The notes under the pieces are model-generated. The model searched no databases, had not been told where the DNA came from, and saw only the letters and a program-made list of their open reading frames with translations. 62,028 nt of DNA from Anaerolineae bacterium (GTDB lineage: Bacteria > Chloroflexota > Anaerolineae > Anaerolineales > Anaerolineaceae): positions 1 through 62,028 of the forward strand of contig DUED01000038.1 of the NCBI GenBank assembly GCA_011176685.1, read 5' to 3'. Positions 50,706 through 58,325 of the stretch are shown here, piece by piece (position 1 is the stretch's first letter; the number at the start of each line of letters is the position of its first letter). Made by a program: the position numbers and the translations under genes.

Positions 50706-51491
50706 TTAATGATTCAAAGGGCGGAGGTGCAGGTCTCCAATTGGGAAATGGTTCTTCTGTCCATTTTCATTTTTCAATATTATATATCCCTGCTGGTCAA
50801 CCCCTATCAATGTTCCCCTTTGGGTTACGTTCTTATCATCGTATAGATATACTTCTTCACCTTTGAAAGCCAATTTTTTTTGCCATTTGTTGAAAAATTC
50901 GTTATCACCGAGCTTTTCTCGTAGCGAGAAAAAATTCTCCAGAATAGTTTTAAGTACATCCAATCGATCAATTGCTTTACTGCAGGCAATTTCCAAACAG
51001 GTGGCTGGAAAAAGCAAATTGTTCAATGGCGGAACAGATTCAGGGGCAATATTCACTCCAATTCCTACAACCAGACTTTCCAATTTTCCTTCTACCCAAC
51101 AACTTTCTGCAAGAATGCCAGCAGCTTTTTTCCCATATAGAAGAACATCATTTGGCCATTTAACCTGTGCTGGAACTTTGCATAATGATTCCGCTGCCTC
51201 GCTCACAGCCAGTGCTCCTAAGGGGGAAAACAGCGGCAGATGAAGCATCTCATTTTTAGTTGGCTTCAGGATGAGACTGAATGCCAGTGAAGAACCATGG
51301 ATAGTGATCCAACGGCGTTTTCCCCTGCCACGGCCGGCAGTCTGTTGGTTGGCGATAACCAGCGAATTATCCCCGGCGCCAATGAAAGCCCATTGGAGTG
51401 CTTCTTCATTGGTGGAGCCGATTGTTTCAAAGAAGCGCATTTCTGCGATATGCAATCCCTGTAATTTTTTGATCAATTTTTCTTCATTCAT
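50706..51491 (-). CDS. birA: Biotin--[acetyl-CoA-carboxylase] ligase
   Basis: 261 residues without an N-terminal DNA-binding domain (group I BirA). Catalytic motif TAGRGRGKRRW, then KWPNDVLLYGKKAAGILAES and VVGIGVNIAPE. The C-terminal SH3-like part ends in YIILKNENGQKNHFPIGDLHLR. It attaches biotin to carboxylase carrier proteins. It only acts as an enzyme here, since the repressor domain is absent. Confidence 0.94.
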   Translation of the reverse strand: MNEEKLIKKLQGLHIAEMRFFETIGSTNEEALQWAFIGAGDNSLVIANQQTAGRGRGKRRWITIHGSSLAFSLILKPTKNEMLHLPLFSPLGALAVSEAAESLCKVPAQVKWPNDVLLYGKKAAGILAESCWVEGKLESLVVGIGVNIAPESVPPLNNLLFPATCLEIACSKAIDRLDVLKTILENFFSLREKLGDNEFFNKWQKKLAFKGEEVYLYDDKNVTQRGTLIGVDQQGYIILKNENGQKNHFPIGDLHLRPLNH

Positions 51492-51527
51492 AACTAATAG
51501 TATTTTAGGTGTTTTTTAAAGGTTTAA

Positions 51528-51556
51528 AAGAAAAACAGCCCTTACAAGGGCTGTTT
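51528..51556 (-). terminator. Terminator of hsp20
   Basis: Minus strand AACAGCCCTT/AAGGGCTGTT with a 2-base loop is followed by TTTCTTTT. It lies between hsp20 and birA, both on the minus strand, so birA needs its own promoter. Confidence 0.8.
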
Positions 51557-51572
51557 GCCTTGTATTGTATCC

Positions 51573-52001
51573 CTATTGTTTCACCGTGACTTTAATGCTC
51601 TTAGGCTTTGATTCTTCTGCTTTGGGAATACGCAGGAATAAAACACCATTCTCCATATATGCATCCGCTTTGGCGGCATCTAATGTATCCGATAAGGTGA
51701 TCGTGCGGTGGAATTTACCACCTGGTCGTTCCTGTAATATATATTTAGCACTCTCTTCAAACTCCTTTTTATACTCACCTTGTAGACTGACGTTTTTATT
51801 GATAATCTGAATATTAATATCCTCGGGTTTCAAGCCAGGCAGCGAAGCAGTGATCACAAAACCATCATCTTCTGCCTTCACATCTACCGGGAAGAAAATA
51901 TTGCTATCAGCAAAAGGCCACTGCCCCTTGAAGAATGGGTGCATTCTGTGCCGTCCTAGAGACTTATCATAAGGCGTACGAATGTAGAAAGTCATCTTCA
52001 C
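51573..52001 (-). CDS. Hsp20/alpha-crystallin small heat-shock protein
   Basis: 142 residues. Alpha-crystallin domain: FPVDVKAEDDGFVITASLPGLKPEDINIQI, then KFHRTITLSDTLDAAKADAYMENGVLFLRIPKAEESKPKSIKV with the conserved A-x3-NGVL motif and a C-terminal IxV tail. An ATP-independent holdase that binds unfolding proteins. GGAGGTG lies 6 bases before ATG. No CIRCE element was seen upstream. Confidence 0.93.
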   Translation of the reverse strand: MKMTFYIRTPYDKSLGRHRMHPFFKGQWPFADSNIFFPVDVKAEDDGFVITASLPGLKPEDINIQIINKNVSLQGEYKKEFEESAKYILQERPGGKFHRTITLSDTLDAAKADAYMENGVLFLRIPKAEESKPKSIKVTVKQ

Positions 52002-52144
52002 ACCTCCAGTTTATTGTGAATTTTATTAATGATTTTTATTCTTTTCAACAACCATCGTAAGGTTTGCATATAAAAACCATATAAACAAATTATTTGTGAT
52101 TTATTAGAAATAATTTTAAAATTAAGGAATGATGCTCCTATGGT

Positions 52145-52540
52145 ATGATTTTGAACCTGGAAGAAAGAACTGTGACTGATAAATTGGAAGATAAGATCAC
52201 AATCATTGAAGGACCACCGCCGGTGTTTGAATTTGTCACGGATGGTTGGGCACTGGGATTGAATGAGAGCCCCTTTCTCTACGATATCAGCTTAACGCAA
52301 GTGCGCACGTTCAATGGGCCGGCTCTGGTCGAGCGTTGCCACCGCATGTGGAAAAATAACGGCAATATGACTCTGCGCTACCGCAATGACATAGGAGTTG
52401 AGGAAGAGGCGCCCATCATGGCTGCGCGCTCGGTTGATACGGAAGAAGGGCAGGTATTGCTGCTCTGGATTCGTAATATTCCGGAAATTGGGGGCGAGGA
52501 AGAAGATACAGATGATAATAAGGATTCTAGCGAAGAATAA
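52145..52540 (+). CDS. Conserved-looking acidic hypothetical protein
   Basis: 131 residues. ITIIEGPPPVFEFVTDGWALGLNESPFLYDIS and the central RCHRMWKNNGNMTLRYRNDIGVEEEAPIMAAR look like a folded domain; the tail is nearly all Glu, Asp and Asn. No known family is recognised. GTG at 52172, preceded by GGAAGAAAG, may be the real start (VTDKLEDKI). A strong terminator follows. Confidence 0.7.
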   Translation: MILNLEERTVTDKLEDKITIIEGPPPVFEFVTDGWALGLNESPFLYDISLTQVRTFNGPALVERCHRMWKNNGNMTLRYRNDIGVEEEAPIMAARSVDTEEGQVLLLWIRNIPEIGGEEEDTDDNKDSSEE

Positions 52541-52564
52541 TTATCCTGTGAGAAAATAGAAAAT

Positions 52565-52590
52565 AGGTTGCCAAGCAACCTGTTTTTTTT
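52565..52590 (+). terminator. Intrinsic terminator
   Basis: AGGTTGC-CAA-GCAACCT, then G and nine T on the plus strand, between the hypothetical gene and tRNA-Arg. Confidence 0.92.
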
Positions 52591-52593
52591 TAT

Positions 52594-52666
52594 GCCCCAG
52601 GCGGGACTTGAACCCACAACCTAGGCGTTAGGAGTGCCTTGCTCTGTCCAATTGAGCTACTGGGGC
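52594..52666 (-). tRNA. tRNA-Arg (anticodon CCT)
   Basis: Minus-strand cloverleaf: acceptor GCCCCAG/CTGGGGC, D arm GCTCAATTGGACAGAGC, anticodon loop CTCCTAA (anticodon CCT) and T arm GTGGGTTCAAGTCCC. The lowest pair of the anticodon stem is mismatched (A-C). No encoded CCA. Confidence 0.93.
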
Positions 52667-52679
52667 GTTAAGTGTTTAG

Positions 52680-52708
52680 ATTATAGCATTGAGGAATTCA
52701 CCTTACAA
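52680..52708 (-). promoter_or_regulatory. Promoter of tRNA-Arg
   Basis: TTGTAA (52703-52708) and TATAAT (52680-52685) on the minus strand are 17 bases apart and end about 13 bases before the tRNA. Confidence 0.65.
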
Positions 52709-52717
52709 GTTTAAGTA

Positions 52718-52816
52718 TTTGACCGCCAGTATTTCACCGACGGTCAAAAGGAGGGATTACCACCAGTTACCCTTCCCGGGTTTGCTAGCGTGAGGAGGGT
52801 CACGCTAATTTTTTTC
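52718..52816 (+). ncRNA. Candidate structured RNA upstream of dnaX
   Basis: Three hairpins in a row: TTTGACCG/CGGTCAAA (52718-52748), GGAGGG/CCTTCC (52750-52776) and TAGCGTGA/TCACGCTA (52786-52807), the last with ATTTTTTT, i.e. an intrinsic terminator. The loop segment ACCACCAGT (52759-52767) can alternatively pair with ACTGGTGG (52817-52824) across the terminator. It may be an attenuated leader of dnaX or a separate RNA. The conserved bases of SRP RNA, which often sits before dnaX, are absent. Confidence 0.45.
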
Positions 52817-52825
52817 ACTGGTGGC

Positions 52826-52849
52826 AGATACCAAATTATATTGGTATCT
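52826..52849. repeat. Perfect 9-bp hairpin before dnaX
   Basis: AGATACCAA-ATTATA-TTGGTATCT, directly behind the structured element. No T-run. Confidence 0.6.
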
Positions 52850-52949
52850 GAGCAAAATTATAAACCGATTTGGTCTACAAGATTATTAACATTAGGTAAA
52901 AATTTTATGATGGTGGAAAACTTGTGTTTTATGTTTGACGAATATCCGC

Positions 52950-52955
52950 TATAAT
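52950..52955 (+). promoter_or_regulatory. -10 box of the dnaX operon
   Basis: TATAAT, about 65 bases before the dnaX start. A TTGACG nearby is only 9 bases upstream, too close to be its -35, so the -35 element remains uncertain. Confidence 0.4.
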
Positions 52956-53019
52956 GTCTTTATCTTTAATCGAGAGTAATTACTATTGAATCTAAGGGTT
53001 GAAAAAAAGGAAATAACTT

Positions 53020-54711
53020 ATGCCGCAAGCCTATTATCGTAAATGGCGACCTGCTAATTGGGATGAAGTAGTGGGACAGGATCATGTAATTCGCACACTA
53101 CGCAACGCAGTTCAACAGGATAAGATAGTGCATGCTTATCTTTTCGCCGGACCGCGGGGGACGGGAAAAACTACCACTGCCCGTATTCTTGCCAAGGCCG
53201 TCAACTGCTTGACGGAGGATTTAAAAGATCGCCCTTGTAATAAATGTCAGCACTGTCAAGATATCACAACTGGGCGTTTTTTGGATTTGATCGAGATTGA
53301 TGCTGCATCTAACACCAGCGTGGACGATGTGCGGGACTTGCGTGAAAAAATTAATTTTTCCCCTTCTAACGGGCGCTATAAGGTTTATATTATTGATGAA
53401 GTACACATGCTATCCAATGCGGCTTTTAATGCGTTGCTAAAAACCTTAGAAGAACCGCCAGCGCATGCGATCTTTGTTCTGGCGACTACTGAGATTCATA
53501 AGATCCCTGCGACTGTGCTCTCGCGCTGCCAACGTCATGAGTTTAGGCGTATTCCTATCAATTTCATTACTGCTCAGCTCAAACAGATTAAGGATCAGGA
53601 GAAGTTAGCAGTTGAGCCAGAGGCATTGACTTTGATTGCCCGCCAGGCGACAGGCAGCATGCGCGATGCCATTTCTCTGCTGGATCAACTGGCATCAACT
53701 GGGGAGAAGGTGACCTTGGAACTTGCCCAAACTGTTTTGGGTGCTGCAACAAGTGAAAGCGTTTTTAAAATTGTCGATACTCTTCAAGCTAAAAAAGCGG
53801 GAGAAGGTGTAACTGTTATTCATAAAGCCTTGGACAGCGGTACAGATCCACGCCAGTATGCACGTCAAATAGTGGACTATTTACGAGCGTTAATGATGGT
53901 TAAACTAGGTAATAAGGCAGAAATCGAAACCACACAGGAAGTAAAAAACCGTATGATTGCCCATGCACGCGGATTCTCCATGCCGCTGTTGCTTTCTATG
54001 ATACGGTTGTTCAACCGTGCTGCAACAACTTCGCGAGCTGGCTGGCAACCGGCTTTGCAGCTTGAATTGGCGATTGCTGAAGCGGTTGGCTTGCGTCATA
54101 GTACAAGAGAAGTAGATTCATCTAAGTCGCATCAACCTGAGCAGCATAAAAAAAAAGGTGAAAAAAGGTCTTTTGGAAACCGGCAGTTGCGAAAAAATGA
54201 GCCCGGAAAGGCAAAAACCACTGCAAGGAGTGGTGAGACAGTAGAGAAGCTGGAAAAATTTTTCCCCTCGCCAAACAAACTACGAAAAAAAACGGAACAA
54301 GCGTCGCAATCGAATATTCCAAAGCAAGAATCAAATTCACAGGATGACCTTGCTGAAAAAAGGTCGCATCTCAGTAAGATTTTAGATAACTGGCAGGAAA
54401 TTCGTGCGGAAGTTAAAAGGCGGCTTCCTAAAACCGAAGCGCTGTTGAATTCATGTAAGACCACAACCATGGAGCGCGGGACCCTGGTATTGGGTTTCGC
54501 CAGCGATCTACTGAAATCAAAAATGGAAAGTGATGAAAATATCGCACTTACAAAAAGTGCTATCAAAGCCATAATTGACCTGGAGGTACCGATTGTATGT
54601 AGGGTGGTTAATCCCAATGTGAAGTCTGTACCGCCTGACTTGAATATAGATGGTGATGGTATGGTTAGCACAGCGCTTTCACTAGGCGGCAAAATTGTAG
54701 ATAAGGAATGA
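53020..54711 (+). CDS. dnaX: DNA polymerase III subunits gamma/tau
   Basis: 563 residues. Walker A GPRGTGKTTTARILAKAVNC near 45, a four-Cys zinc module (CNKCQHC region), Walker B IIDEVHMLS, sensor 1 ATTEIHKIPATVLSRCQRHEF and domain III to about 360. A basic, low-complexity linker leads to a C-terminal domain. It loads the beta clamp. Runs of A in the linker (e.g. 54147-54156) are candidates for programmed frameshifting to make gamma, but that is not shown. Followed by ebfC (12 bp) and recR (13 bp). Confidence 0.96.
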   Translation: MPQAYYRKWRPANWDEVVGQDHVIRTLRNAVQQDKIVHAYLFAGPRGTGKTTTARILAKAVNCLTEDLKDRPCNKCQHCQDITTGRFLDLIEIDAASNTSVDDVRDLREKINFSPSNGRYKVYIIDEVHMLSNAAFNALLKTLEEPPAHAIFVLATTEIHKIPATVLSRCQRHEFRRIPINFITAQLKQIKDQEKLAVEPEALTLIARQATGSMRDAISLLDQLASTGEKVTLELAQTVLGAATSESVFKIVDTLQAKKAGEGVTVIHKALDSGTDPRQYARQIVDYLRALMMVKLGNKAEIETTQEVKNRMIAHARGFSMPLLLSMIRLFNRAATTSRAGWQPALQLELAIAEAVGLRHSTREVDSSKSHQPEQHKKKGEKRSFGNRQLRKNEPGKAKTTARSGETVEKLEKFFPSPNKLRKKTEQASQSNIPKQESNSQDDLAEKRSHLSKILDNWQEIRAEVKRRLPKTEALLNSCKTTTMERGTLVLGFASDLLKSKMESDENIALTKSAIKAIIDLEVPIVCRVVNPNVKSVPPDLNIDGDGMVSTALSLGGKIVDKE

Positions 54712-54723
54712 TAGAGTAGCTAT

Positions 54724-55053
54724 ATGGCTAAAGAAAATCGCGGTTTATTTGGTTCGGAAGGATTGTTGAAGCAGTTCAAACAAATACAGGGGCAGTTAAA
54801 AGTAGCTCAGAAAGAACTGGAGGAGCAGATCATCACCGCTGAAGTACGCGGTGGTGCTGTCAAGGTTTCTGTTTCTGGCACACAGGTTTGTAAAAACATT
54901 GAAATTGATCCCCAACTGGTCAATAGTGTGGATAATGAAACGCTTCAAGAATTAATTGTTGGCGCTATGAATAAAGCTTTAGAAAAAGCGCGTAAAATGG
55001 CACTTAAAAAGCTAGGTCCTCTTGGTGGCGGTCTACCTGGTTTAAAGGGGTGA
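54724..55053 (+). CDS. YbaB/EbfC family nucleoid-associated protein
   Basis: 109 residues with the YbaB core EEQIITAEVRGGAVKVSVSGTQVCKNIEIDPQLV and the C-terminal LGGGLPGLKG. It forms dimers that bind DNA. The order dnaX-ybaB-recR is conserved across bacteria. Confidence 0.95.
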   Translation: MAKENRGLFGSEGLLKQFKQIQGQLKVAQKELEEQIITAEVRGGAVKVSVSGTQVCKNIEIDPQLVNSVDNETLQELIVGAMNKALEKARKMALKKLGPLGGGLPGLKG

Positions 55054-55066
55054 GATTTCTATTGTA

Positions 55067-55672
55067 ATGTCAATACTACCTGATCCCATTCAGAAACTGA
55101 TTCTTGCACTTGAGCGTTTGCCTGGAATTGGACCAAAAACCGCCTCGCGTTTGGCGTTTTTCTTATTGCGAGCGCCGGATGAATTATCTGTGAACCTGTC
55201 GGAAGCACTTAAAAATTTGAAATCCTCCACTGGTTTCTGCTCTATTTGTTTCAATATCACATTAGTAAACCAGGATATTTGCGATGTCTGTGCTAACCCC
55301 GAGCGGGATGCAGCCACTATTTGCGTGGTGGAAGACTCGTTGGATGTACTTGCTATGGAGCGCACAGGGGGATATCATGGGCGCTACCACGTTCTGAATG
55401 GTGTGCTTTCACCCATTGAGGGTATTGGTCCAGGGGATTTGAGAATTCGCGAATTAATTGAACGTGTAAAAGAGGGCAGCATCAAAGAGATCATTTTAGC
55501 CACCAACCCCAGCATGGAAGGCGACGCAACTGCACTGTACTTACGCCAGCAGTTAGCTCCGTTTGGAGTGTGTATCACACGTTTAGCGCGTGGTTTGCCA
55601 GTGGGCGGCGATCTAGAATACGCTGACCAGAACACCTTGCTGCGGGCTCTATCCGGCAGACAAGAGATGTGA
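55067..55672 (+). CDS. recR: Recombination protein RecR
   Basis: 201 residues: helix-hairpin-helix LERLPGIGPKTASRLAFFLL, C4 zinc module (CSICFN, CDVC), a Toprim domain (CVVEDSLDVLAMERTGGYHGRYHVL) and a Walker-like tail. With RecF/RecO it loads RecA at gaps. Confidence 0.96.
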   Translation: MSILPDPIQKLILALERLPGIGPKTASRLAFFLLRAPDELSVNLSEALKNLKSSTGFCSICFNITLVNQDICDVCANPERDAATICVVEDSLDVLAMERTGGYHGRYHVLNGVLSPIEGIGPGDLRIRELIERVKEGSIKEIILATNPSMEGDATALYLRQQLAPFGVCITRLARGLPVGGDLEYADQNTLLRALSGRQEM

Positions 55673-55802
55673 GAGGAATCGATAATTGAGTGGGGATTTA
55701 GAAATGCTTGAAACAATATTCATAGATACTGCTTTAAAGGTAGCAGGGCTGTTTCTCATGACCATCATTTGCAGAATTGTAGATATGCTTGTTTCTTATA
55801 AT

Positions 55803-58166
55803 TTAGGACAACCAGGCAACCCCGAATACTTCAACCCTTATCTTCTGTTTGGTGGGTGTTAATTTAATCTCCTCGTGTTCATCCGCCGCCTCCATCCATT
55901 TATCTTTAACTGCCTGCTTTTCTTCCACCAATTCCTGCTGTAGTGCTGTCATTTCTTCCTGGTAATCAGTCTGAACCTGTTGTGCTTCTTTCAGCTTGGC
56001 TTCTGCTTGCTGCAACATGCGTCGCTTGGTGAGTGAACTGGAGAGGCCGGTTACTTTTTTCTTCAGTGCCAGGTTGATCAATGCCTGCCCACCTTTGCTG
56101 AACATTTCCATGCGCCTGCTTTTCATCTCATCTTTATATTTATTAACGCGCAGTTCCTGGCGTTCGATCTTGTTTTGCAGGGATAGCTTTTTCTTGTCGA
56201 GCTTATTCTCTAATTTCTTGATTCCTACCTCGATCTTCTCCTTGGCTGCATTTACACACTGCCTTTGAAACTCCTCCTTTGAGACATCAGGTCCAGCTTT
56301 TATGCTCAGAATTTTATTTACATGTACAGACACAAAATAGGTTTCATAGATCCACTGCTTAAAATCCTTTTCTTGGGCTTTCCACCAGGCAGGATTTTTC
56401 AGCCAATCTGGTATTTGTGTGAATTTTGCTTTTATGATTGGCTTATTTATTAATAGCTCGAAATCAAACGCATCGTCAATATTACTTTCCCAGTCCTGCC
56501 CGCTTTTGTCTATCATTGTTACCAGAGTGGTAATCGTATGGCTGGTGTTAATGCTTGGGCTGCGTGAGAAGAAGTTCACTTCCGCTATAGCTATTAGTGC
56601 CGGTCGATATTGTGCGGATTCTTGATCAGCCGGTTTTGACAGAAAGTACTCTTTTACTGATACAGGCAAGGATGGCTTACCGGTGATCTGTTTTCCTTGA
56701 GAAGCAGGTTGTGTTATGGTGGTTCTTTGGGATTTCTCTATTGTTTTCTTTACTTTAACTTGCACAGCCCCAGCCAGTTTATTCAGCGCTGGGATTTGAG
56801 TGCGTGTAAGCGGACCTGCCAAATAATTCATTACCCAGCGGGTGTGAAAGACCTGCGGTTTCTTCTCATGAACATTGTGATAAAGAAACACGCGCTTCTT
56901 CAATGCTGATATAAGCTGATCATATTCGCTGCGTTTGACTCCTCCCGCAGCTCCTTCCAGCCCATCCAACAGGCGCTGTTTGTCTTGATCGGTCTGCAAC
57001 TTGCCTACCATCCAAGTGCCGGCATTCGAGAGCGCTTTGTAATCCACATCCACCGGATTTTGGGTAGTAAGCATCAAGCCCACACCGAATGCACGTGCCT
57101 GTTTGATTAAGCGAATCATAAGAGGTTTAGAAGGCGGATTGGCTATTGGAGGCAGATAGCCCAGTATCTCATCGAAATACACCAATAAACGCAGATTGCC
57201 TGTACCGCGTTGGTGGCGCATCCAGGATTCAATCGCTGCGAAAAGCAAGGTTACGAAGAACATGCGCTCTGTGTCATTTAAATGTGCGAGGTAAAAAATA
57301 CTGTGTCTGGGCTTACCATTTGCGGTCTTAAGTAATTGGCTAATTTCCAGCGGCTGCCCTTCAATCCAGGATTGGAAGGAAGGAGATGCCAGGAAATTGT
57401 TGAGTAGTATTGCCAGATCAGCGCGGTCTTTCTTAGGGAAGAACTTATTCACTGTGAAAGCGCCCATTTTTTCCAATGAGGGCTCCTGCGTTTGCATGAT
57501 CAGGTCCTGCAGGTTTAATGACTTTCCTTTGCGCCAGGAATGTTCAATGATATTGGAGAGCAGTATGTGCTCACGTGATTGTAGTGGGTCAATATTCTTT
57601 AAACCAATTAGAGTCAATATTGCAGTGATAATACTGGAGATCTTTTCTCGCAAAGCTTCTTCGTTTTTACGCCAGGGAAGTGCCGGTGCAGAGAATGAAG
57701 CTAGGATGTTCACGGGAATTCCATAACTTGAACCTGGCGTGTAGATGGCAAACTTCACGGAATTTTTTAGCGCACTGATATTCTTAGAACCCAACCCCCA
57801 ATCTTTCAAGCCTTTGCGCCACATGGACGCTGTCTGGGAGGCCATTTCTGGAAGACTTTTATGCTTGCGGCGGGCATAATCTGGATCAATCCAGGGCTTG
57901 AAATCTTCGGGCGATAAATCCGGAAAATGCAACACTAGGTTAGTTAAATCCCCTTTGGGATCGATCACGATAGCCGGAATACCCTTTAGGGCTGCTTCTT
58001 CCAGCAGGCCAACACATAGGCCTGTCTTACCCGAACCGGTCATTCCGGTTACGATTGCGTGTGTGGTCAGGTCAGGTGGATCATAATGGAGGGGTTTCTC
58101 TAAGATTTCTCCTTTTTTAAGGTTATACAATTTTCCAAGGTAAAACTGATTATTTTCTTTGCTCAT
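55803..58166 (-). CDS. HerA/FtsK-like ATPase (DUF87/DUF853 type)
   Basis: 787 residues. Walker A TGMTGSGKTGLCVGLL near 41, DPKGDLTN, Walker B LLVYFDEILGYLPPI and a sensor-like TTQNPVDVDYKALSNAGTWMVGKLQTDQD give a HerA-type motor. From about 640 on, long charged helices (ENKLDKKKLSLQNKIERQELRVNKY) form a coiled coil. HerA-like motors act in DNA translocation or processing with partner nucleases; no NurA is adjacent. Proteins with this architecture occur widely in Chloroflexota and lack a defined role. It is convergent with recR. Confidence 0.85.
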   Translation of the reverse strand: MSKENNQFYLGKLYNLKKGEILEKPLHYDPPDLTTHAIVTGMTGSGKTGLCVGLLEEAALKGIPAIVIDPKGDLTNLVLHFPDLSPEDFKPWIDPDYARRKHKSLPEMASQTASMWRKGLKDWGLGSKNISALKNSVKFAIYTPGSSYGIPVNILASFSAPALPWRKNEEALREKISSIITAILTLIGLKNIDPLQSREHILLSNIIEHSWRKGKSLNLQDLIMQTQEPSLEKMGAFTVNKFFPKKDRADLAILLNNFLASPSFQSWIEGQPLEISQLLKTANGKPRHSIFYLAHLNDTERMFFVTLLFAAIESWMRHQRGTGNLRLLVYFDEILGYLPPIANPPSKPLMIRLIKQARAFGVGLMLTTQNPVDVDYKALSNAGTWMVGKLQTDQDKQRLLDGLEGAAGGVKRSEYDQLISALKKRVFLYHNVHEKKPQVFHTRWVMNYLAGPLTRTQIPALNKLAGAVQVKVKKTIEKSQRTTITQPASQGKQITGKPSLPVSVKEYFLSKPADQESAQYRPALIAIAEVNFFSRSPSINTSHTITTLVTMIDKSGQDWESNIDDAFDFELLINKPIIKAKFTQIPDWLKNPAWWKAQEKDFKQWIYETYFVSVHVNKILSIKAGPDVSKEEFQRQCVNAAKEKIEVGIKKLENKLDKKKLSLQNKIERQELRVNKYKDEMKSRRMEMFSKGGQALINLALKKKVTGLSSSLTKRRMLQQAEAKLKEAQQVQTDYQEEMTALQQELVEEKQAVKDKWMEAADEHEEIKLTPTKQKIRVEVFGVAWLS

Positions 58167-58325
58167 CTGGATACCTTTGTGGAATATTTCATAAGTTCAA
58201 ATATTCGAGCGGTTTCATTGATATTATTATATGTAAATATTCCTTACGTTTTTGATTATTTATTAATTGTAAATCATCCTCAGCAGTAGATACAAGTATA
58301 ATCAGAATCAGCAAAACGATTTAAA

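Noticed and set aside
52718-52816. SRP RNA (ffs), often found before dnaX
   Set aside because: The universal GGAA tetraloop and AGCAGCC-type internal loop bases are missing.
54147-54160. Programmed -1 frameshift site in dnaX
   Set aside because: There is an A-run in the linker, but no clear downstream pseudoknot or early stop in the -1 frame was established, so it is only mentioned in the gene entry.
55704-55862. 52-codon plus-strand frame starting MLETIFIDTALKVAG after recR
   Set aside because: It overlaps the 3' end of the HerA-like gene by 60 bp, lacks a good ribosome-binding site and matches nothing recognisable.
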